Source of the DNA: Nageia nagi
Taxonomy: Eukaryota; Pinophyta
Assembly (NCBI GenBank): GCA_050084985.1
Contig: JBITNC010000001.1
Span: 7,998,001 to 8,062,000 of the forward strand
Direction of reading: 5' to 3'
DNA length: 64,000 nucleotides
Position numbers and translations under genes: made by a program. The number at the start of each line of letters is the position of its first letter. Position 1 is the first letter of the stretch. Under the pieces are notes generated by a model that searched no databases, was not told where the DNA came from, and worked only from the letters and a program-made list of their open reading frames with translations. Shown here in pieces: positions 13,841-26,400 of this stretch.

Positions 13841-16223
13841 TCTTCTTTTTTCTACATTTCCCTATTGCACTTTACCTTTTATGTATGGTGTTGAGAAGAT
13901 TTATCAGCAACGTCCATTATTTTTTTCATTATTATGAACAAGATAACAAGGTATGTCATTATGAGGTGGTTTGGATGATGTATCACCACTATTTGATTAT
14001 ACCACATGAAATTTCACTCCTCGTGGTAAACTAGTCCTCAACCTTTAGTTTAATCTTCAACTCTTTCTCGTTCTTGCTACCATAATGCCTAAGCAAAAAA
14101 ATATCAAATATTAGTAACCAACTTTATGCAAATTCCACTCAATTTTTTTCCATTGGAAGTTTTAGATGTTATTTGTAATGACTTATTCCTTGTATTAAGT
14201 CCCATAATAATAGCCCAATATATTCTTGAACAACAATTATATGACCATTGGTTTTATTCAATGTCAAAAAGCCTAAATTACAAAATAAAGACTCTACCAT
14301 ATAATAATATCTAGAAAATCATAAATTTATTTTTCAACCATAGATAAATGTAAAATATATTTTTAAATAAGTTTGAAGGATTTACCACACATATAATTTT
14401 CCTCACTCTTTGAATTAAATGCAATTAAATAAAATTAGAAGCTCTAAAGATGCAAAATGATTTTGGTTTTTGCCTTGTATGTCCCCTACTCCTTGAAAAA
14501 TAAGATAGTGATAAGGTGATAATTTTGGTTTTTGCCTTATAAAAAATTCAAATATAGATAATAATTAGTCCCTATTCAAGACTGAAATTCATCCTAATTA
14601 GTCAAGGTTTTAGAGTGTGGACCTGCAACATTAATCGTCCAAAAAAAATATAATACACCACCCCTATCCTCCTGATTAAAAGACAAATGTAGAATATTTA
14701 TATCAATTTGATTCATGATTATATATGCAAAATAATAGCACAAATTTTACAATTTGAGTAGAGAGAGGGAATACTAACAAAATATCATTAATAAGAGAAA
14801 GTCTAGAGCCAAAGTGCTAAAGAAATATCATCAACATTGAACTAATAAGCCAATAGAGTTGAAGTACTAAAGAAATATCATGAACTAATATGCCAATATT
14901 ACTTTTTCCAACTTTTAAATGAAAATATAGAAAACAAAAACAAGTGGGAAAAGTATCCAATTATTTTAGTCATAAATGCCTTTGAGCATCATACTAATAA
15001 GAATTAACATAAGAAGGAAGAATTCCTTTATGTTGTTAGATAATATAAGAGAAATTAGGAGGAATGAGGAGAGAGAGAGCTTTTTACTTTTACAATCACA
15101 TAAAGAAGGTATGGGCTAGGTTGGAGGAGATGTTATTCATAATAGACATTCCCAAGTATAAAAAAATAGAACCAATTGAGTTTGGAATAGAGACAAACTA
15201 CAAACAAGAATTGAACATAATTTATTTGTTACTTTGTTCAAAGCAAAGCAGGGCTATAATTTAGATAAGAAAGTATATTGGAAAAGGTTGCCTACATATA
15301 AGGGCTTTGCATAGCTTTTAGAAGAACAAATAATTTTAAAATAATAATAATAATACTCAAGACTATTAAAAGATGATTAACTAAAAAAAGAAAGGTAATA
15401 AATATTCTCAAACTAGACAAGAGAGGAGGATTACTATATATCATAACATAACTTGAATCTTATTAATAAAACTTTTAACCCTTTCATTCAAAAAAATAAG
15501 CATCTTAGAAAAATAATTTTTGCAACAAGTTTGGATGCAGTGGAAAGTTGATGCATTTAATAGAGCAATTCAGGTTCAAACTTGATGGACAACGTTCAAT
15601 GTGTAAACAAATTTAGTAATAGGTGTTTGTTAATGCTTATATAATATGTGAAATAACAATGTGATCCAAATGTATGAAACAACTATACCCTTAGTGTGCA
15701 AAGAAAGTAATTTTGGTAGGTGAAGCTATTGAAATTAAACTATAATTATTATTTTTCTAATTATATAAATCCAAATTCAAAATCACACCATTATTATAGT
15801 TAATTATGTTGAAATATTGGGGTAGAAATAGTGACTTTACAATAATTTGTAAACCAACTACTTACTTGAGGATTGAGGATAGAAATTAATCACCTTGAAG
15901 ATAAATACCTTAAAATTATCTTATCCATTCAAGCACAACAACCTTGCAATAAAATTGCAACCAAAACAATGCCCTCCCAAAATAACATCCATCAAGTATA
16001 GAAATATGCAAGAATATTTATTTATAAATGTGTTTACTGCAAGCAAGGAATGATATTTTTATAGTTTATTTATCTTCTAAATTTTTAACTTTTATGATTT
16101 TTGGCTTTGATTTCCCTCCTAAATTATCAACTTGTATGATATGTGGCTTTGAAATCCTCCATTTTGATTGGATAGGGGAGGTTATGTGGGCTATTTGAAC
16201 AAGGGGATTTATTTTTTTATGCA
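13841..16223. other. No recognisable gene
   Basis: AT-rich sequence between the pogo remnant and copia A. A 66-codon open frame near 15.06-15.26 kb matches nothing I recognise. Confidence 0.4.
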
Positions 16224-17113
16224 TTAATTGTTGAAATGAATAATGAATTATTGTAAGATTTATTCATGTAATTTATTTAATACTTAAGGGTATCCCTAGA
16301 TGCCTTAAGTATTTAGTGAATATGTTAATGTAACTGTTAACTAATAATGATGCAAGATGCACTAGGTTAGGATCATACTAGCCAACATTGGATGGACGGT
16401 ATCCAACCTCCAACTTTATAAGTTGATGCTTGGATGAACTACCTTCTCTTGAAACTTACCTAGTGATAGGGTAGCATATCCCTTAGTCAGGACCCTCTCC
16501 TTGATAAGAGAACACCTCCCTAGATCACGCAAATGAATCCTTAAAACCTCGGGATGTCCAACCCGCAAACATCATGACCAATATACCATGAGCATACATC
16601 CTCTTAGATAAAGATGCAAACTGCAAGGTCAAGGCTTTCGTAGTCTAATTTTAATTTTGTTAGGTCGATGGCTTGCTCCATCAGGCATGTAGTGTCATTC
16701 ATGTTAGGGTCAAAAGCATAAGAAAGAAAGGGATAAAGGTGCTGAAGAGAGTGTAGTTCTTAGAGAAGAGAAGAATGTTTGAAAAAAAAAAGAAATAGTG
16801 GAGAACAAGACCAACCTTGGCTTCTTGTGGAGTATACCAGAACCATAGGAAGGACACCTAGCTCATAGCCACAAATTAACACAAACTCCCATATCTACGA
16901 TAAGAGGGTTAGGCATAATAGCTACTAATACATCAACTACCTACATCCCATGTATGGGAGGAATTGATCGAATTCATCCTAGTGAACACTCAAAAATACA
17001 AACCTTGAAATAAAAGAGCAAATATGACCTAGTCCAATTTGATGAAAAATAAGAGCTTTTTATTATGAGGGAAAATGTCAAGTAATCCTCTTCTAATACA
17101 ATACTGAGCTCTC

Positions 17114-17121
17114 TATTTATA
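17114..17121 (-). promoter_or_regulatory. TATA box of insertion X (minus strand)
   Basis: The minus strand reads TATAAATA. An AATAAA on the same strand lies about 65 bp downstream near 17050. The pair supports an LTR transcribed from the minus strand. Confidence 0.5.
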
Positions 17122-17300
17122 ATAGATAATATTTTCCACAAATATAATAACTTAATTATAGGTTATCTAATACTCTAATTAACTCTTAGTCATACTACAA
17201 AATAAAAATCAACAATCATGTCATTTACAACAAGACATTAATTCAAAAGACTGTAACTATTATTAAAAGATCCACATTTAGACCGCTTAGGATATCACTT

Positions 17301-17809
17301 TGTTCAAATGTATAATGCATTATTGTAAAGGTTTTGTAATTAATCCTCTTTGTAAATTCACTAATACTTAAGGGTATCATTATATAATTTAAGTATTTAA
17401 GTGAATATGATAATGTAACTTGTCCTACACTCCATGTCATGAGCATGCCTCTTGGGTAAAAAGGAGTTGCATGTCATGCTTTTGTACATTAGTTAAAAGG
17501 GTGATCCAAATGAGGATTTTGGCCTATAAATAGAAGTCCCACTCTTTGTGATCACTCACCAATTTGTGAAGCAAAGTTATGCTTTAGGATAGTGTTTAAG
17601 AGATGAAGTTAGGAGGATTGTAAGAGAGTTATCTTTGTGAATGAAGTAAGATATAGTTAGTGGTTGTATTCATAGTTGGAGGAACCACTTTATCTCTTGA
17701 GTCACTTTGTGAAATTGTTTTTTTGAGTTATATTGATGTTAATATGAGCTTCCATGTGATCTTAGTAATGTAGGATTGTATTTGTTCTAGTTATATTGCA
17801 ATCCCTTCA
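17301..17809 (+). repeat. 509 bp LTR of the copia A family
   Basis: It begins TGTTCAAATG and ends CCCTTCA, with TATAAATAG in the middle. It aligns along its whole length with the copia A 3' LTR and with the solo LTR at 44.3 kb. No internal coding sequence adjoins it, so it is probably a solo LTR. The flanks CACTT and TGCTT match at only three of five bases, so the target duplication is not clear. Confidence 0.75.
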
Positions 17810-19168
17810 TGCTTCAAACTTCATGCATGATTTTTCAATCTAGTCAGTGGATTGTATCTGGTTGTACAAATGCACCTTTTCTTATGCATACACCTATGCC
17901 TTGGTTATTTATGTAATGATTTTCCACTCTTGCATGCTTTCTTATACTGCTTATAATGCTTTACTCTAATCATAATATGACCCTTGAGTAATTTGAAGGT
18001 TTTAATCATGCAACTGATATAGTTGATAAATCATCGCTTCAACTCACTGTTAATTGGTGTTATACTTCAACTTAGCTCGGCTTTATACTGATGTATTTTA
18101 ATGATTGGTTAATCATGCAACCCTTGAGTATTGTTGATGTATTTTGATGACTAGTTTGATCCTCATTCACCCTTATCCTCCTTAGTATTTTACCATTAAT
18201 AATGGGAGATATGATGGATGATGTCATCTCCTCAATATTCATCAATATTAATATTTTAATATTCATGTTCTTCTACTAATATTGACCTCAGGTATGAAGC
18301 CTTTATGTGCTTCTCTCATTGAATAGTTACTTCCCTTTGCTAGATGTTCAATGTTCTGCTATCGACAAGGTGTTTCGATCAGGATAAAGTACCACAGAAG
18401 TCACTAGGGTAGGAGTCTAGATCTTAGTTCATTTTAAAGACATCTTTTATTACTGATATCATCTTTGAGTCACCTCTTATTCCCAATTATCTTTACTTAT
18501 TGAGGCTTCATTATTCTACTTCTAACATCATCTGCTCACAAGTTCTTGTAGTAGTTCATTTTATTATATCTTATTGAGATGAAGTCATCTCCAGCTTTGA
18601 GGCTTTTGAAATGACATACTTCATCCTGTTCGGATCTCCACTTCTCATCATGATTACTAACATAGTTTTTCAAACCTAGACGATAGTCCAGGTGCAAGAT
18701 GAGTCTCCATGCTAAAGAGGAAACCTTGCATGTGATACTTTGAAGTTTGGTGAGGGCATGATGATACGAAGAGGATTTCAGCCAAGGTGATGGTGATCTA
18801 GATGACTCCAAAGAAGAGATAGAAATTATGCTAGTGTGACCATCCTACTCCTGGGAACCAGTACCATGATTTGTATACAATAACTTGTCCTACACTCCAT
18901 CTCATAAGCATGCCCCTTGGGTAAAAAGGTGAAGCATGTCATGATATTGTACATTAGTTAAAAAGATGATCCAAGGGAGAATTTTTCCCTATAAATAGAG
19001 GGACTTCCCTCTTGATTATTCACTCAAGTTTGTAGAAAAGTTATGCCCTTGTATAGGATGTAGGAGAAGTGAGAAAGTGAATTGTTGTAAGAGAGTGCTC
19101 TTTGATAATAAGATCTTATATTAGTGTATGTACTCCTATGGTTGGACAAACCACTTTATATTGGTGTT

Positions 19169-19373
19169 ATTCAAAGACTTGGTTTTCATTCATATAATGC
19201 TCTTTACAATATTGTGGGCATAAATAGCCACTATACATAATTGGAATGCTAAAGTTTAGGGCTACAAATCTGTCAGCCAACAGAGCATATCTCTAATCTA
19301 GGAAATATATATATTTACAATCAATATATATATGAAAGTATACCAACTTCGAATTACTCTAGAATCTTCAACA
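19169..19373 (-). repeat. 3' LTR of the Ale-like copia
   Basis: On the minus strand it runs from TGTTGAAGATTC to CTTTGAAT and is preceded by the polypurine tract (CTCCCCCTC on the plus strand, 19374-19382). Confidence 0.9.
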
Positions 19374-19380
19374 CTCCCCC

Positions 19381-20997
19381 TCAAGTTGGTGCGTAGATGT
19401 CGCTCATTCCCAATTTGTTGAGACCATCATGAAATGCTCGACTTGATACAGCCTTGGTGAGTAGGTCAGCAAGTTGTTCTTGACATGAGACATGAGGTGT
19501 TTCAATGATCTTTGCTTCTAGTTTCTCCTTGATGAAATGCCTATCAACTTCCACATGTTTGATTTGATAGTGCTGAATTGGGTTATGGGCAATATCACAA
19601 GCTACCTTGTTATCAAATATAGCTTCATTGGGCTGTTATGCTTAATATTCAGATCTTTTAATAAATTACAGATCCATAACAATTCACATATTACCTTAGT
19701 CATTCCTTTGAACTCAGATTCAACACTAGATAGAGCAACTACAGCTTGCTTCTTGCTTCGCCAAGTGACCAAATTTCCTCCTACAAAAGTGAAATACCCT
19801 GCTATAGATCACCTATCTTTTACTGATCCAACCCAATCTGCATCAGTGTATCCTTTAACATCCAGATTATTCCCCTTTTTAAACATAATCCCTTTCCCTA
19901 GAGATGACTTCAAGTAGCGCAAAATGTGGGTAACTGCATTCATATGTTCTTCACTTGGAGAATGCATGAATTGGCTTACGACACTTAGTGCATATGCCAA
20001 GTTAGGCCGAGTATGTGCAAGATACATTAGTTTCCCAACTAATCTTTGATACCTCTCCTTGTTTGTTGGAACTTGATCCAGATATATGCCTAGCTTCAAG
20101 TTTTCTTCAATAGGAGTGCTAACTGGACTACATGCCGTCATACCAGTCTCACTTAGTAAATCTAAGGCATATTTTCGTTGAGATAGAAAGACACATTCCT
20201 TTGATCTTGACACTTCAATACCAAGGAAGTACTTCAATGGACCAAGGTCCTTCATCTCAAATTCTTGAGCCAAATGGTTCTGCAATGATCTCCTCTCTTC
20301 TAAATCATTTCCCGTTACTATCATATCATCAACATACACAATGAGACAAGTAATCATTCCTTTATTATGCTTCATAAAAAGAGTATGATCTGAGTTACTC
20401 TACTTGTATCCAAAAGCCTTCATTGACTTCGTAAACCTTGCAAACCATGCTCTCAAAGATTACTTTAAACCATATAGGGCCTTTTTTTGATTTGCAAACA
20501 TGTTTTCCACCTTCTGACTGCATATTACATCTAGGAGGCAACTCCATGTATACTTCCTCTTGAAGGTCTCCATGCAAGAAGGCATTCTTCACATCAAATT
20601 GGTGCAATGGCCAGTCAAGATTCACCACCAAGGATATAAGAATACGGACAGTATTGATTTTTGCTACTAGTGCGAATGTCTCCATGTAGTCAATTCCATA
20701 AGTTTGAGTGTACCCCTTGGCAACTACTCTAGCTTTGAATCATTCAATGGTTCCATCTGCCTTGTATTTGATCGTGAAAACCCACCTACATCCAACAGGT
20801 TTCTTTCCTTCAGGTAGCTCAACAATATTCCAAGTTGAGTTCTTTTGAAGTGACTTCATTTCTTCATTCATAGCTTCCTTCCACCGAGGATCTCCTAGAG
20901 CTTCCTGCATGTTAGTAGGAATAGATACAGTAGATAATTGATTCGCAAATGACTCAAGCTCTTTTGATAGTCTATGGTAGGATACATAATTGCTCAT
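19381..20997 (-). pseudogene. RT and RNase H of the Ale-like copia
   Basis: The minus-strand RT starts near 20997 (LGDPRWKEAMNEEMKSL, then GCRWVFTIKYKADGTIE). It passes through [18 protein letters not shown] (about 20610) and reaches the active site YVDD in CLIVYVDDMIVTGND (about 20330). The RNase H has TDADW (first Asp, about 19840), SSVESEF (Glu) and a DNK-like third site that is crossed by a frameshift. Its end, ADLLTKAVSS...KLGM, finishes at a TGA (19383-19381) directly beside the polypurine tract. Stops occur at about 20390 and 19827, with frameshifts near 20500 and 19640. The metal-binding residues are largely kept, but the frame is not. Confidence 0.9.
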
Positions 20998-21189
20998 GGG
21001 ATACTTAGGATTGAAACTAAGAACAGGTTCATAGTTAGCTCTAGGTATACCTCTAGTGGCTCGATTAGGTAGTACTTTTGGAAGAAATTGAGATTCAAAA
21101 TGTACCTGGAGTTGTACCTAGGGTTCGGGAAAGGAATTATCTTCAAAAAATAATTGGTCAGATGGTACTTGAAGTGGAGTTGCTTCCAT

Positions 21190-22715
21190 CTAATTCTGAA
21201 TATTTTCCTCATTTAAATTAATGTCTGGTTGGTCAAGAACAAGTTGCTCATGCTGCCCGGTTGCCTCCTCTAGACACTCACCACTTTTATCCAAAAATTC
21301 ACCACTTGTATCCAATTGGTCCAAAGAAGGATTTAGATTTAGAGTCTGCAATTCATTTTGTCTCTCCCCCTGAATTAAGGACTCAGGAACAGCATAGTAC
21401 ATGTCATTTTCATGAAAGACAATGTCAAGGGTGACATACATTTTTCATGATGGGGGATGATAGCAGCGATAGCCCTTCTGAAGTGGGGCATAGCCAAAAA
21501 GACACATCATAGTGCTCGTGGTTCCAACTTATCACGTAATAGCTTAGGAAGATGCACAAATGCCATGCATCCAAAAATTCTAGGTGATAAATTTAGAGTA
21601 GTAGGAGCAGTTATAGTCGAATGAAGAAATTCAAAAGGAGTCTAAAAATTCAATGAGCTGGAGGGTACACAATTAATGAGGTAAGCTGCAACACTGAGCG
21701 CTTCACCCCAGTAACTGGTGGGCATGTGAGCTCCAAATAAAGAGGCTCGTACAACTTCAAGTAGGTGGCGATTCTTGCACTCTGCAACCCCATTTTGTTG
21801 AGGGGAATAAGGACAAGTCATCTGGTGAGATATGCCATGTTCCTGCAAGTACTTCTTTAGGTCCTGATTAACAAACTCTCCACCATTATTAGTACGAAGA
21901 ACTTGTATGTGAGATTGGTATTGAGTGGCGATCATCTTATGAAATTTTTGAAATAAGGAGCTAACTTCATTCTTTGATTTCATCAAGCAAACCCAAGTCA
22001 TAAGAGTGTGATCATCAATAAATGTGATAAACCAACGAGAACCATTCAAGGAAGGGTGTTTGGCTAGCCCCCATACATCAGAGTGAATCAACATAAAAGG
22101 TACTAGAATTTTATTCATGCTCAATGGGAATGATACACGGTGACTTTTTGCAAGTTCACAAATACAACATTTGAAATCTGAAGTACTTCACTGAGAAAAT
22201 AAATTTGGGAATAATTTTTTTAAATATCCAAAAGACACATGACCCAAGCGCTTGTGCCATAAACAAATTTCGAAGGATTTGTCAATCTGATTTGCTGAAA
22301 GAGCTTGAGCCAACTGATGTGAGCTAGTAGGCTTTAGATCTAGATAGTACAGCTTCCCCCTTCTAGTACCATAACCAATCATCTCTCGAGTTCGAATGTC
22401 CTTAAAAACATAATAGTTAGGCTAGAAAATCATAACATAATACAATGCACTAGTTATTTGGGCAACAGATAATAAATTATGGTTAAGGGAAGGTACAACT
22501 AAAATAGAATCAAGATTCAAATTATGTGATAGAGGAACTGAACATTCTCCAATCATAGGTGAGGGATTGCCATTGGCAGTAGAGACTATATGTGTGGTGG
22601 ACTATTTCATAAACTGAACATGCTGACTGTCAAAGGTCATGTGATTTGTAGCACCGAAATCAATTATCCATGTACTACTACTACAATTTGATGCAAAAGT
22701 ATGGAAATCCTTACC
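21190..22715 (-). pseudogene. Protease and integrase of the Ale-like copia
   Basis: The protease segment reads WIIDFGATNHMT near 22660; the normal DSG active site is DFG here. The GAG-pre-integrase block WHKRLGHVSFGYLKKLF lies at about 22250. The integrase core (22124-21642) keeps HSDVWG for the first Asp. The second site reads RTNNGGEF, where RTDNGGEF is expected, and the Glu is kept in NGVAECKNRHL. Two of the catalytic positions of the element are therefore changed, apart from stops. An acidic, Gln/Asn-rich linker (21441-21190) leads towards RT. Confidence 0.88.
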
Positions 22716-22759
22716 AATGTTACCTGAAGTAGCAATCAAAGAGGAAGCTTCTGCACCAT

Positions 22760-23711
22760 CATTAGAAGGTTTGGTCACAGCAATAGAAGCTTGGTGATTT
22801 GGCTTTGAATTGTGCTTACACGATGCCTTTGCTGGATCCCACCAATGTGGATAGCCAATTAAGTCATAACACCATGCCTTTGTATGGCTTGTCTCACCAC
22901 AGTGAGTGCATAAATGTTCGGGTTTGGCAGCACCTATTTCATAGCTTCCCTTCTAAGATCATGCTTGGTCAGAATCAATTTTTTGAGCAGATTATCGTGG
23001 TTGAGGCTTAACGCATCGAGCCATTAGAGCAAAAGACTCAAGATTATCGGGTTCAGCATTTAAGGTGGCTCGGTGTACAGCATCTCGACGGACATAGGCA
23101 TAGGTGTCGTCGAGGTCCATTACAGGGTCCTTCCGAAGAACCTCACCTCTAATTTGTTTGAATTTTGCATCTAGGCCACTAAGAAAGATGTGCACTCTCA
23201 ACTGTGTAACAAATTTCTTATAGGTGACAATATCATCAAGATCCTTCATGATAACTTTATCACGATAATCTAATTATTGGAAAATTTCAACAAGCTCATC
23301 GTAATAAGTTGATAAAGGTCAACCAACTTGTTTGGTGGTGAAGGCATGCTGATTCAGTGCAAAGAGTTGTGTCTCATCCAATCCATCATAGAATGCTTTG
23401 GCAAGAGCACTCCAGATTTCCCTTACGATACGTAGTCGGAGATAACGCTTCATTATCTCTAGCGACATGGAGGTTAGCAACCAACCCTTGACCTTTTGAT
23501 TCTCTACATACCACTTTGCATAGGCAGCATCAGTTTCCTTCGATGGATCATTTTTACCAATAATATATTCGAGCTTCTCACATCCTGCGATTTGCATCTC
23601 TAATATTTGGGACCATACATCATAGTTACTTTCGATGAGGACAACTCCGACCTGGAAGCCAGAATTTTCAAATTGGATATGGATTACTGGAGTTGATGAT
23701 TCGGAAGCCAT
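22760..23711 (-). pseudogene. gag of the Ale-like copia
   Basis: The likely start is the ATG at 23711-23709 (MASESSTP...), just inside the primer site; the open frame extends further into the LTR by chance. The capsid-like region has YDVWSQILEMQIAG and WYVENQKVKGWLL. After a stop near 23275, the second half has FLSGLDAKFKQIRGEVL. A zinc knuckle of the form C-x2-C-x4-H-x4-C (CTHCGETSHTKAWC) lies at about 22935-22890, followed by the GYPHWWDP motif common after this knuckle. It is split by stops and a frameshift. Confidence 0.88.
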
Positions 23712-23729
23712 ATGGTGTTTTTCGGGAGG

Positions 23730-23741
23730 CTCTGATACCAA
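23730..23741 (-). other. Primer-binding site (tRNA-iMet type)
   Basis: The minus strand reads TGGTATCAGAGC two bases after the 5' LTR. It is complementary to the 3' end of plant initiator tRNA-Met, the usual primer for copia elements. Confidence 0.9.
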
Positions 23742-23945
23742 GTCAAAGACTTGGTTTTCATTCATACAATGCTCTTTACAATATTGTGGGCATAAATAGC
23801 CACTATACATAATTGGAATGCTAAAGTTTAGGGCTACAAATCTATCAACCAGCAGAGCATATCTCTAATCTAGGAAATATATATATTTACAATCAATCTA
23901 TATACAGAAGTATACCAACTTGAAATTACTCTAGAATCTTCAACA
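23742..23945 (-). repeat. 5' LTR of the Ale-like copia
   Basis: Pairs with 19169-19373. On the minus strand it starts TGTTGAAGATTC, and CATAAATAG about 150 bp in could serve as its TATA region. Confidence 0.9.
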
Positions 23946-24062
23946 GTGTCATCTTGTATGAATGCTACTTTGAGTTTGTTTTCTTAATTCTTAAGAATTT
24001 TAGAGAGCTTTCATCTTATCTGGGTAGTAGGAATTACATCTTTTAGGCTTATTCTCTTTAAT

Positions 24063-24080
24063 TGGTATTAGAGCCATCCT
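24063..24080 (+). other. Primer-binding site of copia A
   Basis: TGGTATTAGAGCC, two bases after the 5' LTR end. It differs by one base from the tRNA-iMet complement TGGTATCAGAGCC, a C-to-T change. Confidence 0.85.
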
Positions 24081-24639
24081 TGGGGGCTCTTCTACATCCT
24101 TGGAGGTTCATCCTACTCCTTCATTTATGAGGTAAAACCTTGCAAGATTTAACCTCTCTCTCATTTTTTTTGTTATTTTTTATACTAACATTTTTTTTAT
24201 TATATGTTAGTTACATTCCTTTTAACAAAAAATGGTTTAAAGTAAAATAATATATTGTTGCTACACATTTTTATCATACTGCGAAATTTTATGTTAGTAA
24301 TCATATTTTTAGGTAAAAATTTATTTTATTTGTGAGCAATAATATGTTAAAATTATGATAGCAAAAATTGCAATTTTTTAATATAGTGAATTTTTTGCAA
24401 ATATTTTAATTTTGCAAGCCTTTTTTGTTCGACATAAAAAATGTAAGATTAATTTTTGTATATAAAATGAGGCTTATTGTTATAAAAGAAGAGAGAAATT
24501 TTCAGCTTCAAAGAGTAGTTGAAAATGTCTAAATATATCTTATATTGTTTAGACAAAACGAAGGTTTTTATTATAATATAGTGTATTTAATAAAATATAA
24601 AAAATATATACAATATTTATAAAAAAAAGAGGATAAAAC

Positions 24640-25340
24640 AAGTTGTGGCCATCCGTAAAAGAATTTTTAACCCAAACATACCAATTGCACAACCTTTGTT
24701 TCCACTGGCGGCCATAACACCTTCGCTCTTCCCCGCAGAAACCCCTCCATTGGAGATTCTCTCTACTCCACCAGCCTGCCCTCTCGCTATTCCTGACCCA
24801 TTACGACCTACTATTCAGGTTAAGGGATTGAATTTCGTAAGGAACAGGTAATGGAGACTATCTCGATTGAAATATCTCATCCTCCAACAACTCATGGACT
24901 CTCTCCCTGTAGGCTTTATGTGGCCATGGTGCCACCCCCTACCGCAAACCTCTTTGGAATAACTCTTATCAAATCAAAAGGGGCCTTTGGAGCATGCAAG
25001 GCCTGATGCCCATATTTCTGCACGATAGTGCTTCTAGCGCTCGACCTCATACTGTTACCCCTCCCAAAGGAAATACCCTCTCCCTCCCATTCCTCTTTTT
25101 TGATTGCTTGAAATCACTCTCTGTAATCAAAATCTTTTTTTAACAAAGGTAGTATGCCTTCTGTGCCTTTGATGTTGGTCTTCTGTTGCATGCAAGGTCA
25201 TCATATTTATACGATGAGATAATTTCTATCCATGCCCATTCATGTCATGACTAATTTCTTGGCTGCCCTGTACACGCCATAACATTGTTTCACCAATCGC
25301 AATAAAATGGTATTGACTCTACCCATACCGCCCATTACTG
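24640..25340. other. GC-richer island in the copia A leader, origin unknown
   Basis: This stretch is clearly richer in C and G than its surroundings and has no counterpart in the leader of copia B. The plus strand holds a 68-codon proline-rich open frame (24645-24851); the minus strand has interrupted open stretches. I recognise no protein. It may be sequence captured by, or inserted into, copia A. Confidence 0.4.
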
Positions 25341-25969
25341 GTGAAAAGCATGCTGGATAAGGGCTACAGATTCTTTAATAGCTTAAGTATCATGTTGGAT
25401 CCACCATTTCCTTTTGCAATTGTTTTGATATGGCTAGTAGATACCTCAATTGGATCCTTCACTACATTTATATTATATAAATATATTTTTTTAAGTTTTT
25501 TATATATATGAATTTTACAATAATAGTAAAAATGTAATTTATTTTTAGTAAAGTGCATTTTTTAATTATATCTTTAGAGAAGGGATTTTTTTCCCTTCAA
25601 GCGAAGTATATTTTAATGTAATAAGGGGATTTTTTTTCCTAATTACATTTTTTTAATCAAGCAATTCTTTTACCTTTTTTAAATAAAAAGGGGGGAATTT
25701 TTCAAATCTTCTTTGTTAAAAATGGGGGAGAGAAAATTAAACCTAAGAATTATTTTTGCTAAGTTCATATTTTTTAAGTAAAAGGGGCCACTCCTTATCT
25801 TTATTGTTACTTAAAATTAATGAACTCATGCATTTTTATAAAGAGGTGCTTTTAGGGTTGTGATAAAATCTATTAGACACTCTTAAGTTTCAAATTAGAT
25901 AATGTAACATATTTTTTCATGCATTTTATGTTAAGCACTTTGCTTTTATTTTTTACAAAAAAATCGTAA

Positions 25970-26400
25970 ATATTGAAAGTGCACCCCCTCAAATAAACAC
26001 ATCCATGCATTTTATTCTGCAAAATGATTTGTTTGGGGAGCCACAAGCGGAGGACAAGGTAGACTAAAGTCTTTAGTCTGTCAATCCAAATGGTATAAAG
26101 TTTGTATTTATTAATTGCCCTTAAGTCCTATATCCATCTCGACATAACTCCATATAGGTGGACATACATGTGTGTAGTGATACCACACACGTCCATTTAA
26201 GGATTATCCTAATAACCTAAGAGGAAAACTTGTAACCTAATCAAAATAAAACTTAGTCGATCCAACATACATCATACCTTTGGAAAATAGCTAGTACTTA
26301 TCCTTGTGAGAGTATATTTCTGACCAAAGGGGAACTTGTTGAGGATTGATAGGACTTGGGTTCCATCACAGCTTGGATTTCATTACCAACTGTTGCATGA
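25970..26400 (+). other. Leader block shared with copia B
   Basis: This aligns with 49420-49815 in copia B. Shared words include TTTGGGGAGCCA, TAGTGATACCACA, GGATTATCCT.ATAACCTA, GGAAAATAG.TAGTACTT and GTGAGAGTATAT. It has no reading frame in common, so a non-coding leader function is more likely than a protein. Confidence 0.75.

Larger units (their letters stand above)
16335..18879 (-). mobile_element. LTR-like insertion X in the copia A LTR
   Basis: It interrupts the copia A LTR exactly between GTAAC (16330-16334) and ATAAC (18880-18884), a one-mismatch 5 bp target-site duplication. It starts TGTTAACT and ends ATACA, so it has the TG...CA ends of an LTR. No coding domain is visible. Minus-strand TATAAATA and AATAAA motifs about 65 bp apart suggest an LTR promoter and poly(A) signal read on the minus strand. 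Without the nested LTR at 17301-17809 it is about 2.0 kb, which would suit a solo LTR of a large gypsy element. A non-autonomous element is the alternative. Confidence 0.6.
19169..23945 (-). mobile_element. Complete minus-strand Ale/Retrofit-like copia element
   Basis: Two 204-205 bp LTRs, differing at roughly ten positions, flank 4.4 kb of internal sequence. The element interrupts the copia A LTR with GTGTT on the left and GTGTC on the right. The minus strand starts with TGTTGAAGATTC, then a tRNA-iMet primer site, gag, protease, integrase, RT, RNase H and a GAGGGGGAG polypurine tract just before the 3' LTR. The short LTRs and the RT text (YVDD, QVPTNKERYQRLVGKL) resemble Ale-type copia elements. 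All coding domains carry stops or frameshifts, so it cannot move by itself. Confidence 0.93.
16229..24060 (+). repeat. 5' LTR of copia A, in three pieces
   Basis: The pieces are 16229-16334, 18880-19168 and 23946-24060. They join in the same order and register as the 3' LTR: the break after AATGTAAC resumes at TTGTCCTACAC, and the break after CCACTTTATATT resumes at ATCTTGTATGAATG. The piece ends in CTCTTTA (CA changed to TA) two bases before the primer site. Confidence 0.9.

Noticed and set aside
17301-17809. Target duplication CACTT/TGCTT for the LTR at 17.3 kb
   Set aside because: Only three of five bases match; I keep the LTR call but not the duplication.
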